A stretch of 21,695 nt of DNA, taken from the NCBI RefSeq assembly GCF_000003605.2, contig NW_003151268.1, forward strand, positions 21,576-43,270. Reading direction: 5' to 3'. The position numbers and the translations under genes were made by a program. This DNA comes from Saccoglossus kowalevskii (Eukaryota; Hemichordata; Enteropneusta; Harrimaniidae). The notes under the pieces were generated by a model. That model did no database searches. It was not told where the DNA came from and worked only from the letters and a program-made list of their open reading frames with translations. This document shows, piece by piece, positions 10,260 to 21,695 of the stretch; within the stretch, counting starts at the first letter, position 1, and the number at the start of each line of letters is the position of its first letter.

Positions 10260-11490
10260 ATCCTTAGCAGATGTACATCTATATTTACAGTACATAGTCA
10301 TGATTCAGTCAAAAAGTTTGTTTAAAATATCACTTTGCGGGGAGAAAAAAAAGTATAATAAGAAATGAAAACTAACGGCTCAGTCATTTTTATATCTACA
10401 ATGGCACAATTTTGGCATTTCTGGTTGCTTGGCAACCATGTATAACAATGTTAATTCCATGAACAAAGGGAGGATTTGATGCACATTCATTGATCAGAAA
10501 TATGCAGTTTCAGGCGAATAGTTTACAATAATCAGTGTACTTAAGTTTCAGAAATCGATTTGATGTTTGAAAAACTAACATAATCTATAAAATTTCAATT
10601 GAATATTCCATAATACTTGGAATACTGTAAAATATTTATTTTCGCTATATTCGTTGATGATTCAGTCAAAATATATTTCACAATCAACTTAAAGAAATAA
10701 ACTTTGCAATATTTTAAAATTGAAAATTACTTAAATAATGAGGAAGAATTTATATTCATAGGCAAATATATAACAATAGACAATTGTTCCTATCCTAAAT
10801 ATTGTGTTGTTATGTAAATTAGACTAGGTGTACAGAACAATAGAGTATTTAAAACAGTATTGTCTTCAACAGAGAAAGGGACTTGATCTGAACATTTATT
10901 TACCCTCTACCTGCCCCAGGTCAAGACTTACAAGTGTCAGTTATCTGAACAAAACAAAACCAAATCACAAATTAGGGTTCCCTTCCACTTAAACTTTGAC
11001 CTTGCCTTGGATAAGTGCAGTTGTAGACAAGGTCAGTTCAGAGAACACTACTCAGTCAATTGAAGTGTATGACACCTGAAAGCAAAGAATGATTGATGTG
11101 CATACCTACTCTTAATAGTTGTATATCAATTACACGCATAGCAGTGTATACTGCACTCAATATAGCCATTCAGACAAAACTGACAGTACCACAATTGAGA
11201 CGTTTAGACTTCCTTTTAAATGTTTCATTACGATACCAACAAACATAAGGGCTAGGCTCAGAGAAAATATATTCCAGCTTTTGGTCATCAGTTAAAAATG
11301 TACATGCCACAGATTTTTGTTTCGGTTATTGTCAACATTTTTGAACTAAAAAACCAACAAGGGAACGACAAAACAACAAAACTATAATAAGTACACGCAT
11401 ATTTACAGGTAAATAAGATTGTGGATAAATAAATTTGACTTTATTACTGATTGGATCCAGTTATAGAATGAGTCTGTGAATTGTGTTCCT

Positions 11491-11698
11491 TTAACCTATT
11501 CACCACCAGTTCCCTCTTTTCCTCAAAAAATAGTCTGCTTACAGTCTGCACTTTCCATCAGAAGATTGGAACAAAAATAGTCAAATATTTTGAGTAAAAA
11601 CTGAAAATTGACTCAAATTTTGTCTGTTGGCTCTAAAATTCATTCCCAGAAATATTGAAGAATATAAGAAAATTTTGGGTGAGAAAGAGAAATGAACC
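11491..11698. mobile_element. TTAA-type MITE, copy 1 (3' end decayed)
   Basis: It starts TTAACCTATTCACCACCAG and shares about 190 bp, in the same order, with the copy at 17398-17639. Shared phrases include AGTTCCCTCTTTTC, TTTCCATCAGAAGATT, TTGGCTCTAAAATT and GAGAAAG. The right inverted terminus seen in the other copy is mostly lost here. TTAA immediately before CCTATTCACC suggests a piggyBac-like non-autonomous element; no coding capacity is present. Confidence 0.7.
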
Positions 11699-11699
11699 A

Positions 11700-12300
11700 C
11701 ATACCCATGATATTTGAGCATAATATACATATACTACAAATTAAATCAATCGAACTAGCAAAAATATTAGCTACAATTATAGAATAGAAGATATTGTATT
11801 AAAATATTCAAATCTAATGGAGGTCCATCTAATAGAATATGAAAACAATCAGAATGATGGTTTTCAAAAAGCAGACGATAATAACTTTTTTTATCAAATC
11901 TTATAGAAGTTCACCCAAGAACGAATGTACCAAGTATAAAAGCAATAGAGTTTTTAGTTTACAAGAACAAGACATTTGAAGAAAAAGGTGTTGCGTGGCG
12001 CATGATGACAACCACCTATACCAACAGCTCCTGTCCTCTTCAAAAAGCAATATGACAATTTAAAAAATATAAAGAGCAGTTTTCAAAAAGTAAAAAGTAT
12101 AATTTTTTACGAAAACTTTAGCTTACATAAACAAAATTAATGCAATTGGATGAGTAGTTTTCAAAAAATAAAAAAAAATAAAAAAAAATAATGGGAGGTC
12201 CACTTGAAGTTAATACATGTATACACAAAGTATTAAAGCAATCAAACTAGCACTTTTCAGGAAGAAGTCATAAAAAGTTGATATGATTGACAATGGACAA
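11700..12300 (+). mobile_element. Decayed copy of tandem element A
   Basis: Degenerate versions of the A unit recur: AAAGCAAT near 11939 and 12233, GAGGTCCA-type words, GTTTTCAAAAAGCAGAC and TTTTCAGGAAGAAGTC. At about 11985-12030 a GTGTTGCGTGGCGCATGATG stretch followed by CAACAGCTCCTGTCC stands where the microsatellite and hairpin end would be. Similarity is far lower than among the units at 4197-5202, so this is an old copy. It contains no ORF of interest. Confidence 0.55.
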
Positions 12301-13404
12301 ACCCTAATATGATTAACTGTGATGATGAAACAAATAAAAAGTGAATTATTAAAAACGCATCTCCAATAGAAGTACATATGAATAAATAAATTGCATCTGA
12401 TGTATACTGAATCATTAAAATATTATTTTTTTGATAATCATAAAATGTCAGTCACATACATGTAAGTACATATACTTAAAGAACAAATATGGTATGCTTC
12501 TGACATGTCATGAATTTATGAACTCAAACATTGAAATCAAACCACCCGTCTTTGTATCAATTGCACCAATTACCAATCAACTCTTTGGGTTCAACAAATA
12601 CAATGACATCCTGTAAACTTTTCTTGATCACGAACTCGTCTTGTCTAGACATGACTGAATATTCATTCTCTATAAGGCAATACAAAGGTCACCTTGTCCA
12701 GGGATCACCAATCCATACCAGGTATATTATATGCCTTGCATCACAAAGTGTGACAACCTGAAGCGACTAGGGGTGTTCTCTTAAAAAAAAGGTGTTTTAT
12801 GTAGGAACATACACCATTGCCTTTTGCATGCAAAAGCAGCATATGTTTGACGATAGGAAACCACCCAACTAAATTTTTTTTAATGATGAAAATCAAAATC
12901 AACTCCTCCCCCTTTTTTTTATTGGAGAATTTTAGAAAAAAAATTGACAATTTTTACACTCCCTTATTCAAGTTTATAAGCAGTATTTATAATTGACAAC
13001 TGTATGCTATATGTCATATTGTTTTAGGCTGTCTTGCTATTCATGCTCCTAGAATATTGCATGATTGAAACAAGACATGACAAATGAATGAAGACATGCA
13101 TAGCAAATCAGTCAACAACATACATATAGCTGGAAATGTTTAACACAATATGATGGTAGGATTTTAAATCATATAAAGCCACTCAGATGATGTTTAGAAG
13201 TAGGTTTGAGACATTAACATTGTAACAATAAACATTTGGAACTCAATTAGCAATGTATTTTCAATCATACTACAATTGTAAGAATGGTAATGCCATTTAA
13301 TTGAGGTGCTGAATTGTTCGAGTTACGGACATCGAGTTACGAAAAAATTACCACGCCCATATTTTAGAAACCACGCCTACTTTTGCAAGACTTTGTCCAA
13401 ATTA

Positions 13405-13640
13405 TAACTTGATGTTCAATTAATAGTTAACACAACTTTGAGTCACGGGCAACATACATTATTGTTATTGTTGAATGTCCACATTTAATAACACAAATTT
13501 TAATTAAGAGTTAACCAGACATTGAGTTTCAGGCAACATAGATTTTATGCTTTGTTTAACATTCAAATTTAGTAACTTGAATGTTAATTAACAGTTAAGA
13601 GATTTTCCAGTTACAGGAAACATAAAACATTACACAAACA
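13405..13640. repeat. Diverged tandem triplication, about 81-86 bp units
   Basis: Three consecutive blocks each carry an AATTAAnAGTTAA-type word (near 13417, 13500 and 13582), then a GAGT-CAGGCAACATA-type word, then an ATT-rich end. Unit spacing is about 86 and 81 bp; similarity is moderate. Just upstream, CGAGTTACG is repeated with a 14-bp period at 13319 and 13333. Confidence 0.55.
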
Positions 13641-13744
13641 AAAAATATTTGTTGCACATAACCTGTATTAATATTCTCAGTTATTCAGACTGCATACAGA
13701 GACTTATTAGAAAACATTGTGTTGAATATTTGGATAAAAATTAA

Positions 13745-14666
13745 GGTAGAGATGCAGGTTCGTGGGCACTTTGGAGTGAAATTTCTTTGTTTTGCTTTTT
13801 ATTATCCAAAAAGTCTTGGCTATAGACTGTTGAAATTGTGTAGAATTGTGAATAGTAGAACATACTCAAAAAAACGATTTTAAAATATAGATAACAGGTG
13901 CAAACTTATCTCTTCTGAATGCTTAGCAAGATTTAGCAAGGCTGTACATAAATAATATAAAAAAACATGGTGAAAAAAAGAAATGACGGGATCTCCATAT
14001 TTATGCACTGTATTTAACTTTTTACAAAACGATAATACATTTAAATTTGAAACTGTAACAGCCATTTTAATTATGAGCATTAGCAAACTTCTTACTGAGT
14101 TAATTGTTATGCAAATTAGCAATTATCTCAGCTTCTTTTTAGTGCACATTCCAGAACTTTAAAAAAAAATTGCTCCTAGACGCTTTGACCTTTTCTTTTG
14201 AAATTTTCACAAATGATTGACAATGTGTTTATCTTCAAAACGCTGTGGGGGGCATTGTTTTTAGTTGAATAGTGTTACAGCAATGTACAGAAAACTAGCC
14301 TGGGTCTTAATTTATGCATAAACTTGAAGTAGTGAAATTTGAGCTGCTGCCCTACAAAATTGACAACTGGTAGACAGTTTTCAAGCTGGCGCTTTCTTCA
14401 TAGTAAACAGATGTACCCATAAACCAATTTTGACAGGAAACAGAAGCATGGTTTAGCAGCTAATTTTTTTTAAATCACTTTTGTCCAAAAAAGCACATTT
14501 TTGTGCATATTTCAAACTACAGTGTCCATAAAAATAAAATACTAACAAAACTTTAAAATTCATCCAATAAGCTTTCCGAAAATATATAGTTTTGTGGACA
14601 AGGGAGGTCATCTTGGTTTCCTAATTAACTAATTAAAATACCTGTCAGGTAAACTGCATCTCTACC
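13745..14666. mobile_element. TTAA-flanked non-autonomous DNA transposon with perfect inverted termini
   Basis: The left end reads AATTAAGGTAGAGATGCAG (13739-13757). Its exact reverse complement lies at 14654-14672, giving a perfect 19-bp inverted repeat. If the shared TTAA (13741-13744 and 14667-14670) is the target duplication, the element is 922 bp with 13-bp inverted repeats beginning GGTAGAGATGC. TTAA target use is characteristic of the piggyBac superfamily, but the usual piggyBac terminus begins CCY, so assignment is tentative. The interior is AT-rich with no transposase; an 80-codon minus-strand frame at 13880-14122 resembles no known protein. Confidence 0.75.
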
Positions 14667-14786
14667 TTAATTGTGAAGGTACCAAAATAAGGACGTCTGT
14701 ACAAAACAAGTGCTTATAAACCTACATAACTCATTCCAGCAGGCATACTGATTCCATCCACTAGTAACGCAAGTCTCATAACCATT

Positions 14787-15713
<927 letters not shown>

Positions 15714-16109
15714 CTATCAAAACATTTGAAATGGTCTAGCATTTTCCAATACTGTACTAAGGAAAAGATGTGTGGCCATTTTCAGGGTGGGAACAGTTAA
15801 GTTGTTCATGAAGAAATAAAAAAAAATGTCCAATCTACTTCCTACTATATTTAATATATTACCTAACAAGTCACATATCATGGCATAGTCCCTGTTGGAT
15901 TAAGGGGAAATGTTATTCATGCCAAAAATAAGTAATATGAACCAAAAGCATAATTAATAATTTACTATTTGGCTGGTCAACAGAAATTTGATGTATTAAG
16001 TAAATGACTCTTCCAAAATCATAATATATGTTCAGAAATTAAACAGAATATAATATTCATGCACATGTTGTTTCCAAATTTGTCAAGACTCATGTACAGA
16101 GATACGAAC

Positions 16110-16520
16110 CATGAAACCATCTCAACATGTATGATGATTGTATCAAATTTTAATGAAAACCGACAAATCCTGTCCAAGATACCATATTTTCAAAAAAACA
16201 AGATGGATGCCAGTAGGCCAAAAATGATTGAAAATGATCCCTAAGCATTGGAGATATAGTAGCATGGTCAAAAAGCAAGATGGCCACCAGTCAGCCATCT
16301 TTGCCCTGATTGTAAAACAAATTGTCATGGACATGTAATCTTAAATGTACATGTATAATGTATGAACCAAATTTGAACCAATACTGACAAAGCATGCATA
16401 AGATACCACAAAATGGCTGCCAGTCAGCCATCTTAGATTGAATCAGTAAATCACTGCGTGTGCATATGTCTTTGACAAAGTATTAGGCACATGCAAAGAA
16501 TGAACAGATTTGGTCAAATT
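16110..16520 (+). mobile_element. Partial copy of tandem element B
   Basis: It shares with 5390-6190 the phrases AATGAAAACYGACAAA, TTTTCAAAAAACAAGATGG, TAGTAGCATGGTCAAAAA, AAATTGTCATGGACATGTA, CACTGCGTGTGCATATGTC and GGCACATGCAAAGAATGAAC. The hairpin words AAGATGGCCACCAGTCAG-CCATCTT (16280 region) and AAATGGCTGCCAGTCAG-CCATCTT (16410 region) are both present. The copy fades after AACAGATTTGGTCAAATTA, so the microsatellite and terminal hairpin are missing. Confidence 0.7.
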
Positions 16521-17397
16521 ACCTGAAACTAAGGGTTCTTTCTCTATACTAAATTTGATACTGAGATCTATAAAAGCTAACAATATTTTTTTTGACATGT
16601 GGACGTTACAAAGCTTAACATAATGCTGGTAAATATTTTATACATTCACTTTAATCCGTAATCTGATAACAGCAAAATATCAACGTTTTGAAGTAGTTTC
16701 AACTTCCTGGTTTCAATCCTCATGGAAGTGTCCTTTTTCTCATTAAATATTAATGACAAGTTTAAGGCCCACAAAATAACCTATTTACTCCCAAATTTGT
16801 CACACAGATAAAAATCACTCTAAAAAGCTTTATATTCTTTGAATTTCAACAACATCCGGAGACTGAGATAGGGATTTACGTGAAAGCCGCTAAACAAATT
16901 GCAAAAATACCTTTTTTCACAGATTGAGACAATTTTTGAGGATTGCAATTGAAAGTATAGAATTGAAATGAAACAGAAATATCGTGGCCCTGTACTCTGA
17001 ATATATATATACCTACAGGTGAGTCACAGTTCAGTAAAAATACATATTATGGCATTCTGCCCATCTGTTGGGAATACAAAACATAACAAAACATGATACT
17101 ACAACTGACCTCTTGTAATCATTAATATAAAAACAGCTATGCCAAAATAAATGTTGTTTAGTCTGCTAGAAATGAATGTACATTTATGATATTGATAACA
17201 GAATTTACTTTATATCCCATAAAACGCATCAACAACATCCTCACAAACTTTGACGTAGACTTAAAATGTGAAATTGGATAATGTACATTTCACTAGTACA
17301 ATTTCTAAATGATAACGACTAAAGTAGCGAGGAAACATTATGTATTCCATTAAATTCGATATTTAAGTTTTGGCCAATAACTGACAGTCAATGCATA

Positions 17398-17639
17398 GTT
17401 TACTTCACCACCAGTTCCCTCTTTTCACAAAATTTATAGTCTTCATTTTCCATCAGAAGATTTGGACAAATATAGCCAAAATTTCAGTAAAAACCAAATT
17501 TGGTCTATTGGCTCTAAAATTAGGGTTCATTTCCAGAAACATTGAAAGAAATAAAAACAAGCAGTCTATCGGCTGAGAAGTCGGAGCTAAAAAAGTGCAG
17601 ACAAATTTTGGCGAGAAAGTCTGGTAGTGAAAAGGTTAA
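17398..17639. mobile_element. TTAA-type MITE, copy 2 with a small internal insertion
   Basis: This is the second copy of the family at 11491-11698. Its right end CTGGTAGTGAAAAGGTTAA (17621-17639) is the imperfect reverse complement of the family's left end (TTAACCTATTCACCACCAG in copy 1), so inverted termini and TTAA are both visible. The left end here is slightly decayed (GTTTACTTCACCACCAG). Between ATAAA and AATTTTGG, where copy 1 is continuous, this copy carries about 47 extra bases (17556-17602), annotated separately. Confidence 0.75.
17556..17602 (+). mobile_element. Short insertion resembling fused ends of the tandem element at 4091-6478
   Basis: The first part, AACAAGCAGTCTATCGGCTG, closely matches AACAAGCAGCCAATCGGCTG at 4091 and the same motif at 4712. 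The second part, GTCGGAGCTAAAAAA, resembles the hairpin-plus-A-run end of that element (GACAGCGGAGCTGAAAAG at 6459-6476). Comparison with MITE copy 1 shows it as an insertion. It is best read as a tiny derivative keeping only both termini, though the second match is short. Confidence 0.5.
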
Positions 17640-18236
17640 AAAGAGACATTTAAAATACACGATACAACTACAAATAAATGTACATTTCTGTTTGTTTCCT
17701 TCCTTGAACTTATCGGCTATGAGGTGTTCAAGATGTAGTTAGCTCAGTAAAACGTTCCCTGACAGCAGATGGTTTATTAATAATATTATAACAAGATGAA
17801 ATTAAATCACAATATGCACGCTATGTTATGACCTTAAAAAGAATACTCCAAAATATTATAATTACATTTTCTATTCTCAATCGCATGCCAATCATTGAAA
17901 CAACACAATTCTACATTGAGAAGCACCAGAAAATATTCCCTAGACTCAATATTGCAATTAATTGGACTAAAATGGGAGTATTGGCTATAGAATGGTGGAA
18001 ATGTTTTGAGTCTATCACCATGCTAAGAATTAATGCCCATTTGGACTATGCTGGAAATATCTGTATAAAATGTAAATTTTGAATGTAACTCATAAATAAA
18101 ATATCCTGATGTCATATTTATGTTCATTTGTGTGGGTGTGTACCAAGGTTAAATCAGCCCTATTCATGCATTGACTGAGATCCAGTTCAAGTACTTCTAT
18201 AAATGTCCATCAGTCAGCCATTTTTAATAAACAAAT

Positions 18237-18340
18237 GATGTGCACCGGAATGCTATGATGTGCATCAGAGTTTTATGATGTGCATCAGATTGTTATGTGC
18301 ATCAGAGTGTTATGATGTGCATCAGATTGCTATGATGTAC
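18237..18340. repeat. 20-bp minisatellite, about five copies
   Basis: The unit is GATGTGCATCAGAKTGYTAT. Copies run head to tail; the first has CACCGG for CATCAG, the fourth lacks the leading GAT (17 bp), and the last is partial. Confidence 0.9.
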
Positions 18341-18512
18341 TACGTTTTATAGAAATACACACGTGTGACTGAAAATCCTGTTCTTGAATTGCAGAAATGC
18401 TATATTCAAAATTGAATAACAAAACAAACTCACATTTACAATATGCAAAACTATATATTATGTGAATATCTGAAGTTTGCATGTGACTAATCATTGGGTA
18501 TCGATGGATATT

Positions 18513-18620
18513 ACTGTAAAATCATTTATTTTTACAGACATTTCTTATTATTTCGATGGTTGAGCTTTTCACTTGGCACAGAAACAGTGAGTTTGATTGA
18601 TTTTAAACACATGGATTTAT
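18513..18620. repeat. Partial copy of the TACTGTAAAAT repeat family
   Basis: ACTGTAAAATCATTTATTTT followed by TTATTATTTCGATGG and, further on, TTATTTCAATGAATTTTATT resembles the left half of the fold-back element at 20008-20216. A third similar start, TACTGTAAAATATTTATTTT, lies at about 10623-10650. Matches are short and AT-rich, so the limits are approximate. Confidence 0.4.
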
Positions 18621-20007
18621 TTCAATGAATTTTATTCATCAGAGAAAATAACAAAATTCAAACCCAATGATTATTTAATGTCTACGTTGAAGTTAGCATG
18701 ACTGGTTCAGGCATATACATGTATGCAATGAATTATGGATGTGAAAAGTTTTGATTGGTGCAGACATATCTAAACTCATCTGCACAGGGTAGTATCTATA
18801 AGCTCGAGAACTAAACAGCAATTATTTTTAATGTACAAGTATGACCCATAAATAATAAATATTGTAATTACTGAATATTCCAATACATCATACCAGTTTA
18901 TGACAGCGTAATAAACGCTTCATGGATATATTAAAAGTTATTAATTACTGGTTCCAGTTCAGCAATTAAAACAATCTGACTAAATTTGTCAATGATGTCA
19001 TCTCTCATTTAAGTTATAATAAATCATAGTTTTTGGTTAATGTATTTCATATACCGCAGTAAAAGCAGTTTTATTAATATTATTGGCAGACACCCTGCAA
19101 AGAAAATAGAATATGTTTTTCATTCACACTGTGCTGCATGCTGGCAATTTTCATACACGTGTAGATGTTCAGCTATTGAGAGTCCCTGGTGGAAGATTAT
19201 TTTTTATTGAAAGCAAAGCACTGAAAGAGACAATAGAATTTATTTGAATAATAATTACAAGAGAAGGGTTGATCGTTTCAGATGAAGTGAGTCTAATGAA
19301 AAGGAAACCTACAAATGTCGAAATATTTTTTTCACATATGCCAGGCAAATTTTCCTCATTATTTCACTTCCTCCCATAGCAAATTTATTTTTCATGCAAT
19401 TCACCAACTGGATCTCCAATTTTCCAAGGGAAACCCCCCTAAAATGTATGTAATTGTGTTTGTCTTTTGATGGAGCTATTAACATTTTGAATAGAGGACT
19501 TTATTTTATGAGAAGCAAAGGGTGAAATCATTCATTTTCTTTTTACTGAAAATTAATTTGAAAACTAGTAGAAAAATAGTAGTCGTTAATTTTTCCATTT
19601 ACATCAATGTCCAATGACAGTTAGTAAAAAGAACAATTATAGATTGTTTTAAATTGTTAACTCAAACACAGTGGTTGTCATATTTATGTGATATTAATGA
19701 TAAAACTGACCTAACCATAGAACGTTGTTCAGCACATAGAGCAGATCAAATGCGTAGTCATAAAAAAAATGTTCAACTCCAACTTTTACTTTCCTGTAGC
19801 TTTTCAGTGATTGAATCCCAGGAGCCACGTGAACGAATTAATTTTCACTGCTAGAAAGTTTTGCAATTTCAGGATTTTACAACATTAATAATGAAGACAA
19901 AATTTCACTACAATATTTCATGATTTTCACAAAAAATCTTTTTCTTACCAAAATAAAGCAGTTTACATTATTTCAATGACCACAGTAATAAATACGTTTC
20001 TCACTAC

Positions 20008-20216
20008 TGTAAAATACTTTATTTTTGCTTGAAACTCATTTTTCATTATTTTCGCTAAAGGAATGATTAAATGCAAATAAATTCCAATGAATATACCTTT
20101 TTATCCTATATTTTACTTTTAACTCGTCAAAAATCAGTAAAAAAAAAATTTCGTACAAAACACCCAAAACATCTTTCCACCGAAAATTAATTTCAGCTAA
20201 AATAAAGTATTTAATG
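20008..20216. mobile_element. Fold-back MITE-like element
   Basis: The left arm AAATACTTTATTTTTGCTTG (from 20012) is matched by the reverse complement of the right arm AGCTAAAATAAAGTATTT (20195-20212); both read AAATACTTTATTTT-GCT and then GAAA. The interior is AT-rich and non-coding. The left-end signature TACTGTAAAATnnTTTATTTT also appears at about 10623 and 18512, suggesting a dispersed family. The 79-codon minus-strand frame overlapping it is not a gene. Confidence 0.6.
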
Positions 20217-20771
20217 GTATTCTTTTTTTTCTTACTTGATGTTTGTTGAAAATTTAACAGTACAATGTAATGCATAATAATGTGGTAACAATAAATGAAA
20301 GTTATTTGTCATAGGAGTTTATGTAGATATACATGTATAGCTGGTAACATTTGCAAATTACCAGCAATAGAAAGTATGATTTCAGAAGGAATATAATACA
20401 AATACAAACTAGTATCTTTGCAATGAGTGGCTTTTTAGTTAGTAGCTTTCGCAGTGAGTAGGTGAGTAACTGGTCTTTTCATCAGAATTGAGAACTAATG
20501 TTTATTGTGTCATTCACAACTGGTGTTAATCTGGAAATACCATCGTTAGGACTTTTAGCCTAAGGAATGCAAACATATCTTCCTCCTTTACTAAACCTAA
20601 GCTACACAAACTAGTCTTAAATTTGATTAATATAAATCATGAAAATAGTGAGGGTTGCGACTTGGTAAGTCCACCGTCACTTGGCAGGTGTAAAGTTAAA
20701 CGAAAGTCGTCACAACGTTGATACCACTAACGTGCATGCACGCACACACACACATTCTAACTCACTCAATA

Positions 20772-20908
20772 ACTTATTTATTTATTTACTTATTCATTTA
20801 TTCACTTGTTTGTTCGTTTACTCGCTCGTTTGTTTGTTCGTTCGTTTACTCGCTCGTTTGTTCTTTTACTCGTTTGTTTGCTTACTCGCTTGCTCGTTTA
20901 TTTATTTG
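20772..20908. repeat. Degenerate tetranucleotide (TTYN/YNTT) microsatellite
   Basis: About 34 consecutive four-base words such as TATT, TACT, TGTT, CGTT and CGCT keep strict register. Most end in TT or CT with a variable second base. A short (CA)n run lies just before, at 20741-20754. Two overlapping plus-strand frames (20681-21022 and 20718-20936) are translations of this repeat. Confidence 0.9.
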
Positions 20909-21565
20909 CATGGCTGCAAGTACCAACACAACATGATGATTACCATAAATATCATGGGACTACAAACTAAGCTTCTAAATACAAACTCGATCTTTCCAAA
21001 TCCTAGCACTGATCAACAATAATAACTCATTGTGGAGATTGCTATCAATGCAAGCATATGCATGCATGTATCAGCGTTAAATCTCTAGAGGAGAGACGCG
21101 ATACCTGATGGGTTCCATGGGAAACATTATCAAAAATGTACATGTCTGATAACATACATCTACTGCATTTCGCTTAACAACAGCGGATTTCAGAATTGCA
21201 CGAATGTTAGTATTCAAAATGACATAACAGTGAAAAGTACAAAGAGCAAGGCATTTGAAAAGCGTGTACTGATGTCACTGATGCTAATGTTATCTCACAA
21301 CTACGTTATCTTGTTGCAGCTTAGATAAAGTCAGCGCTAGACCGCATGCAAGTCGACTCTACAACCTTTACGTGTGGCGATCTCACTACTAATACAGTTT
21401 GATTGACCCTATGAGATAGTGTGCTACGATGTCAAATGTAACTAATAGTCTTGTAAGCCGATCAATTCTCAAGCACAGCAATAAAAGCAAAGTTTTGTTG
21501 ACGCAATTAATATTGTAATTTGAGAATAATATTTTGCGTAGAATACACCTATAGCTAGCAATTAA

Positions 21566-21695
21566 AACGTTAACAAAAATCTACACAAAATGAATATTAA
21601 CCCTGATACTCAAATAATTTGGGGAGGTGACCATAATTATGCATTGGATATTGTTTTGGATCGTAAAGGGGGGAATCCAAGAGTATGGCGGCGAT
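21566..21695 (+). mobile_element. LINE (non-LTR retrotransposon) endonuclease fragment, cut by window end
   Basis: After a stop at 21563-21565 the plus strand stays open to the last base. It reads NPDTQIIWGGDHN and then ALDIVLDRKGGNPR. This resembles the IIWGGDFN...LDRKGG block of the apurinic/apyrimidinic-type endonuclease domain at the N-terminus of LINE ORF2 (L1/Tx1 group). The catalytic Asp-Asn pair of the GDxN motif is kept; the usual Phe is His. No earlier endonuclease motifs are recognisable upstream, so the element is truncated or decayed on its left. The reverse transcriptase, if present, would lie beyond the window. It is on the strand opposite Smad4. Confidence 0.75.

Noticed and set aside
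13880-14122. 80-codon minus-strand frame inside the TTAA element as a transposase
   Set aside because: No transposase motif; AT-rich composition and lack of homology fit a chance frame in a non-autonomous element.
16700-16720. tRNA-like T-arm word GGTTTCAATCC
   Set aside because: No matching D-arm, anticodon arm or acceptor stem could be found around it.
20681-21022. 113-codon frame with a hydrophobic FIYLLIHLFTCLFVY stretch as a membrane protein
   Set aside because: The hydrophobic stretch is the translation of the TTYN tetranucleotide repeat.

Overview
This window is AT-rich, intron-dominated animal DNA. It contains no bacterial-type genes. The only coding sequence I recognise with certainty is two exons of Smad4 (the co-Smad of TGF-beta/BMP signalling) on the minus strand. 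Exon 15434-15608 (175 bp) encodes the second half of the MH1 DNA-binding domain. Exon 8370-8399 is a 30-bp microexon that follows it in transcription order. Both have consensus splice sites and compatible phase. From memory, their lengths equal those of the matching human SMAD4 exons. The rest of the gene (first MH1 exon, linker, MH2 domain) was not found, so it probably lies outside the window on both sides. Most of the 21.7 kb is therefore intron: at least 6.1 kb upstream of the MH1 exon, 7.03 kb between the two exons, and probably up to 8.4 kb after the microexon.

The intronic DNA is packed with repeats and short mobile elements of a kind typical of marine invertebrates. The exact phylum (mollusc, hemichordate, lancelet or similar) cannot be fixed from the sequence. 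Going left to right: 1-4090 holds a possible plus-strand terminal exon (1042-1183), a 78-bp tandem duplication and several RFX X-box-like palindromes. 4091-6478 holds two tandem-repeat-bearing elements, one apparently inserted in the other; each ends in a terminal hairpin plus A-run, an architecture like the 'pearl'/HINE (Helentron-associated) non-autonomous elements. 8400-11490 is mostly featureless AT-rich intron with two more X-box-like sites. 11491-12300 holds a TTAA-flanked MITE and a decayed copy of the first tandem element. 13405-14670 holds a diverged triplication and a 0.92-kb element with perfect inverted termini and TTAA flanks. 14787-15420 is a 33-bp minisatellite of about 20 copies that stops 13 bp from the Smad4 exon 5' splice site. 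16110-16520 is another copy of the second tandem element. 17398-17639 is a second TTAA MITE carrying a minute insertion. 18237-18340, 20008-20216 and 20772-20908 are a minisatellite, a fold-back element and a tetranucleotide repeat. 21566-21695 is the edge of a LINE endonuclease domain.

The window does not look like a multi-gene system. Its interest lies in one deeply conserved signalling gene, its conserved microexon, a minisatellite next to a splice site, and a layered record of non-autonomous transposons, including a nested insertion and what looks like an 'ends-only' insertion.
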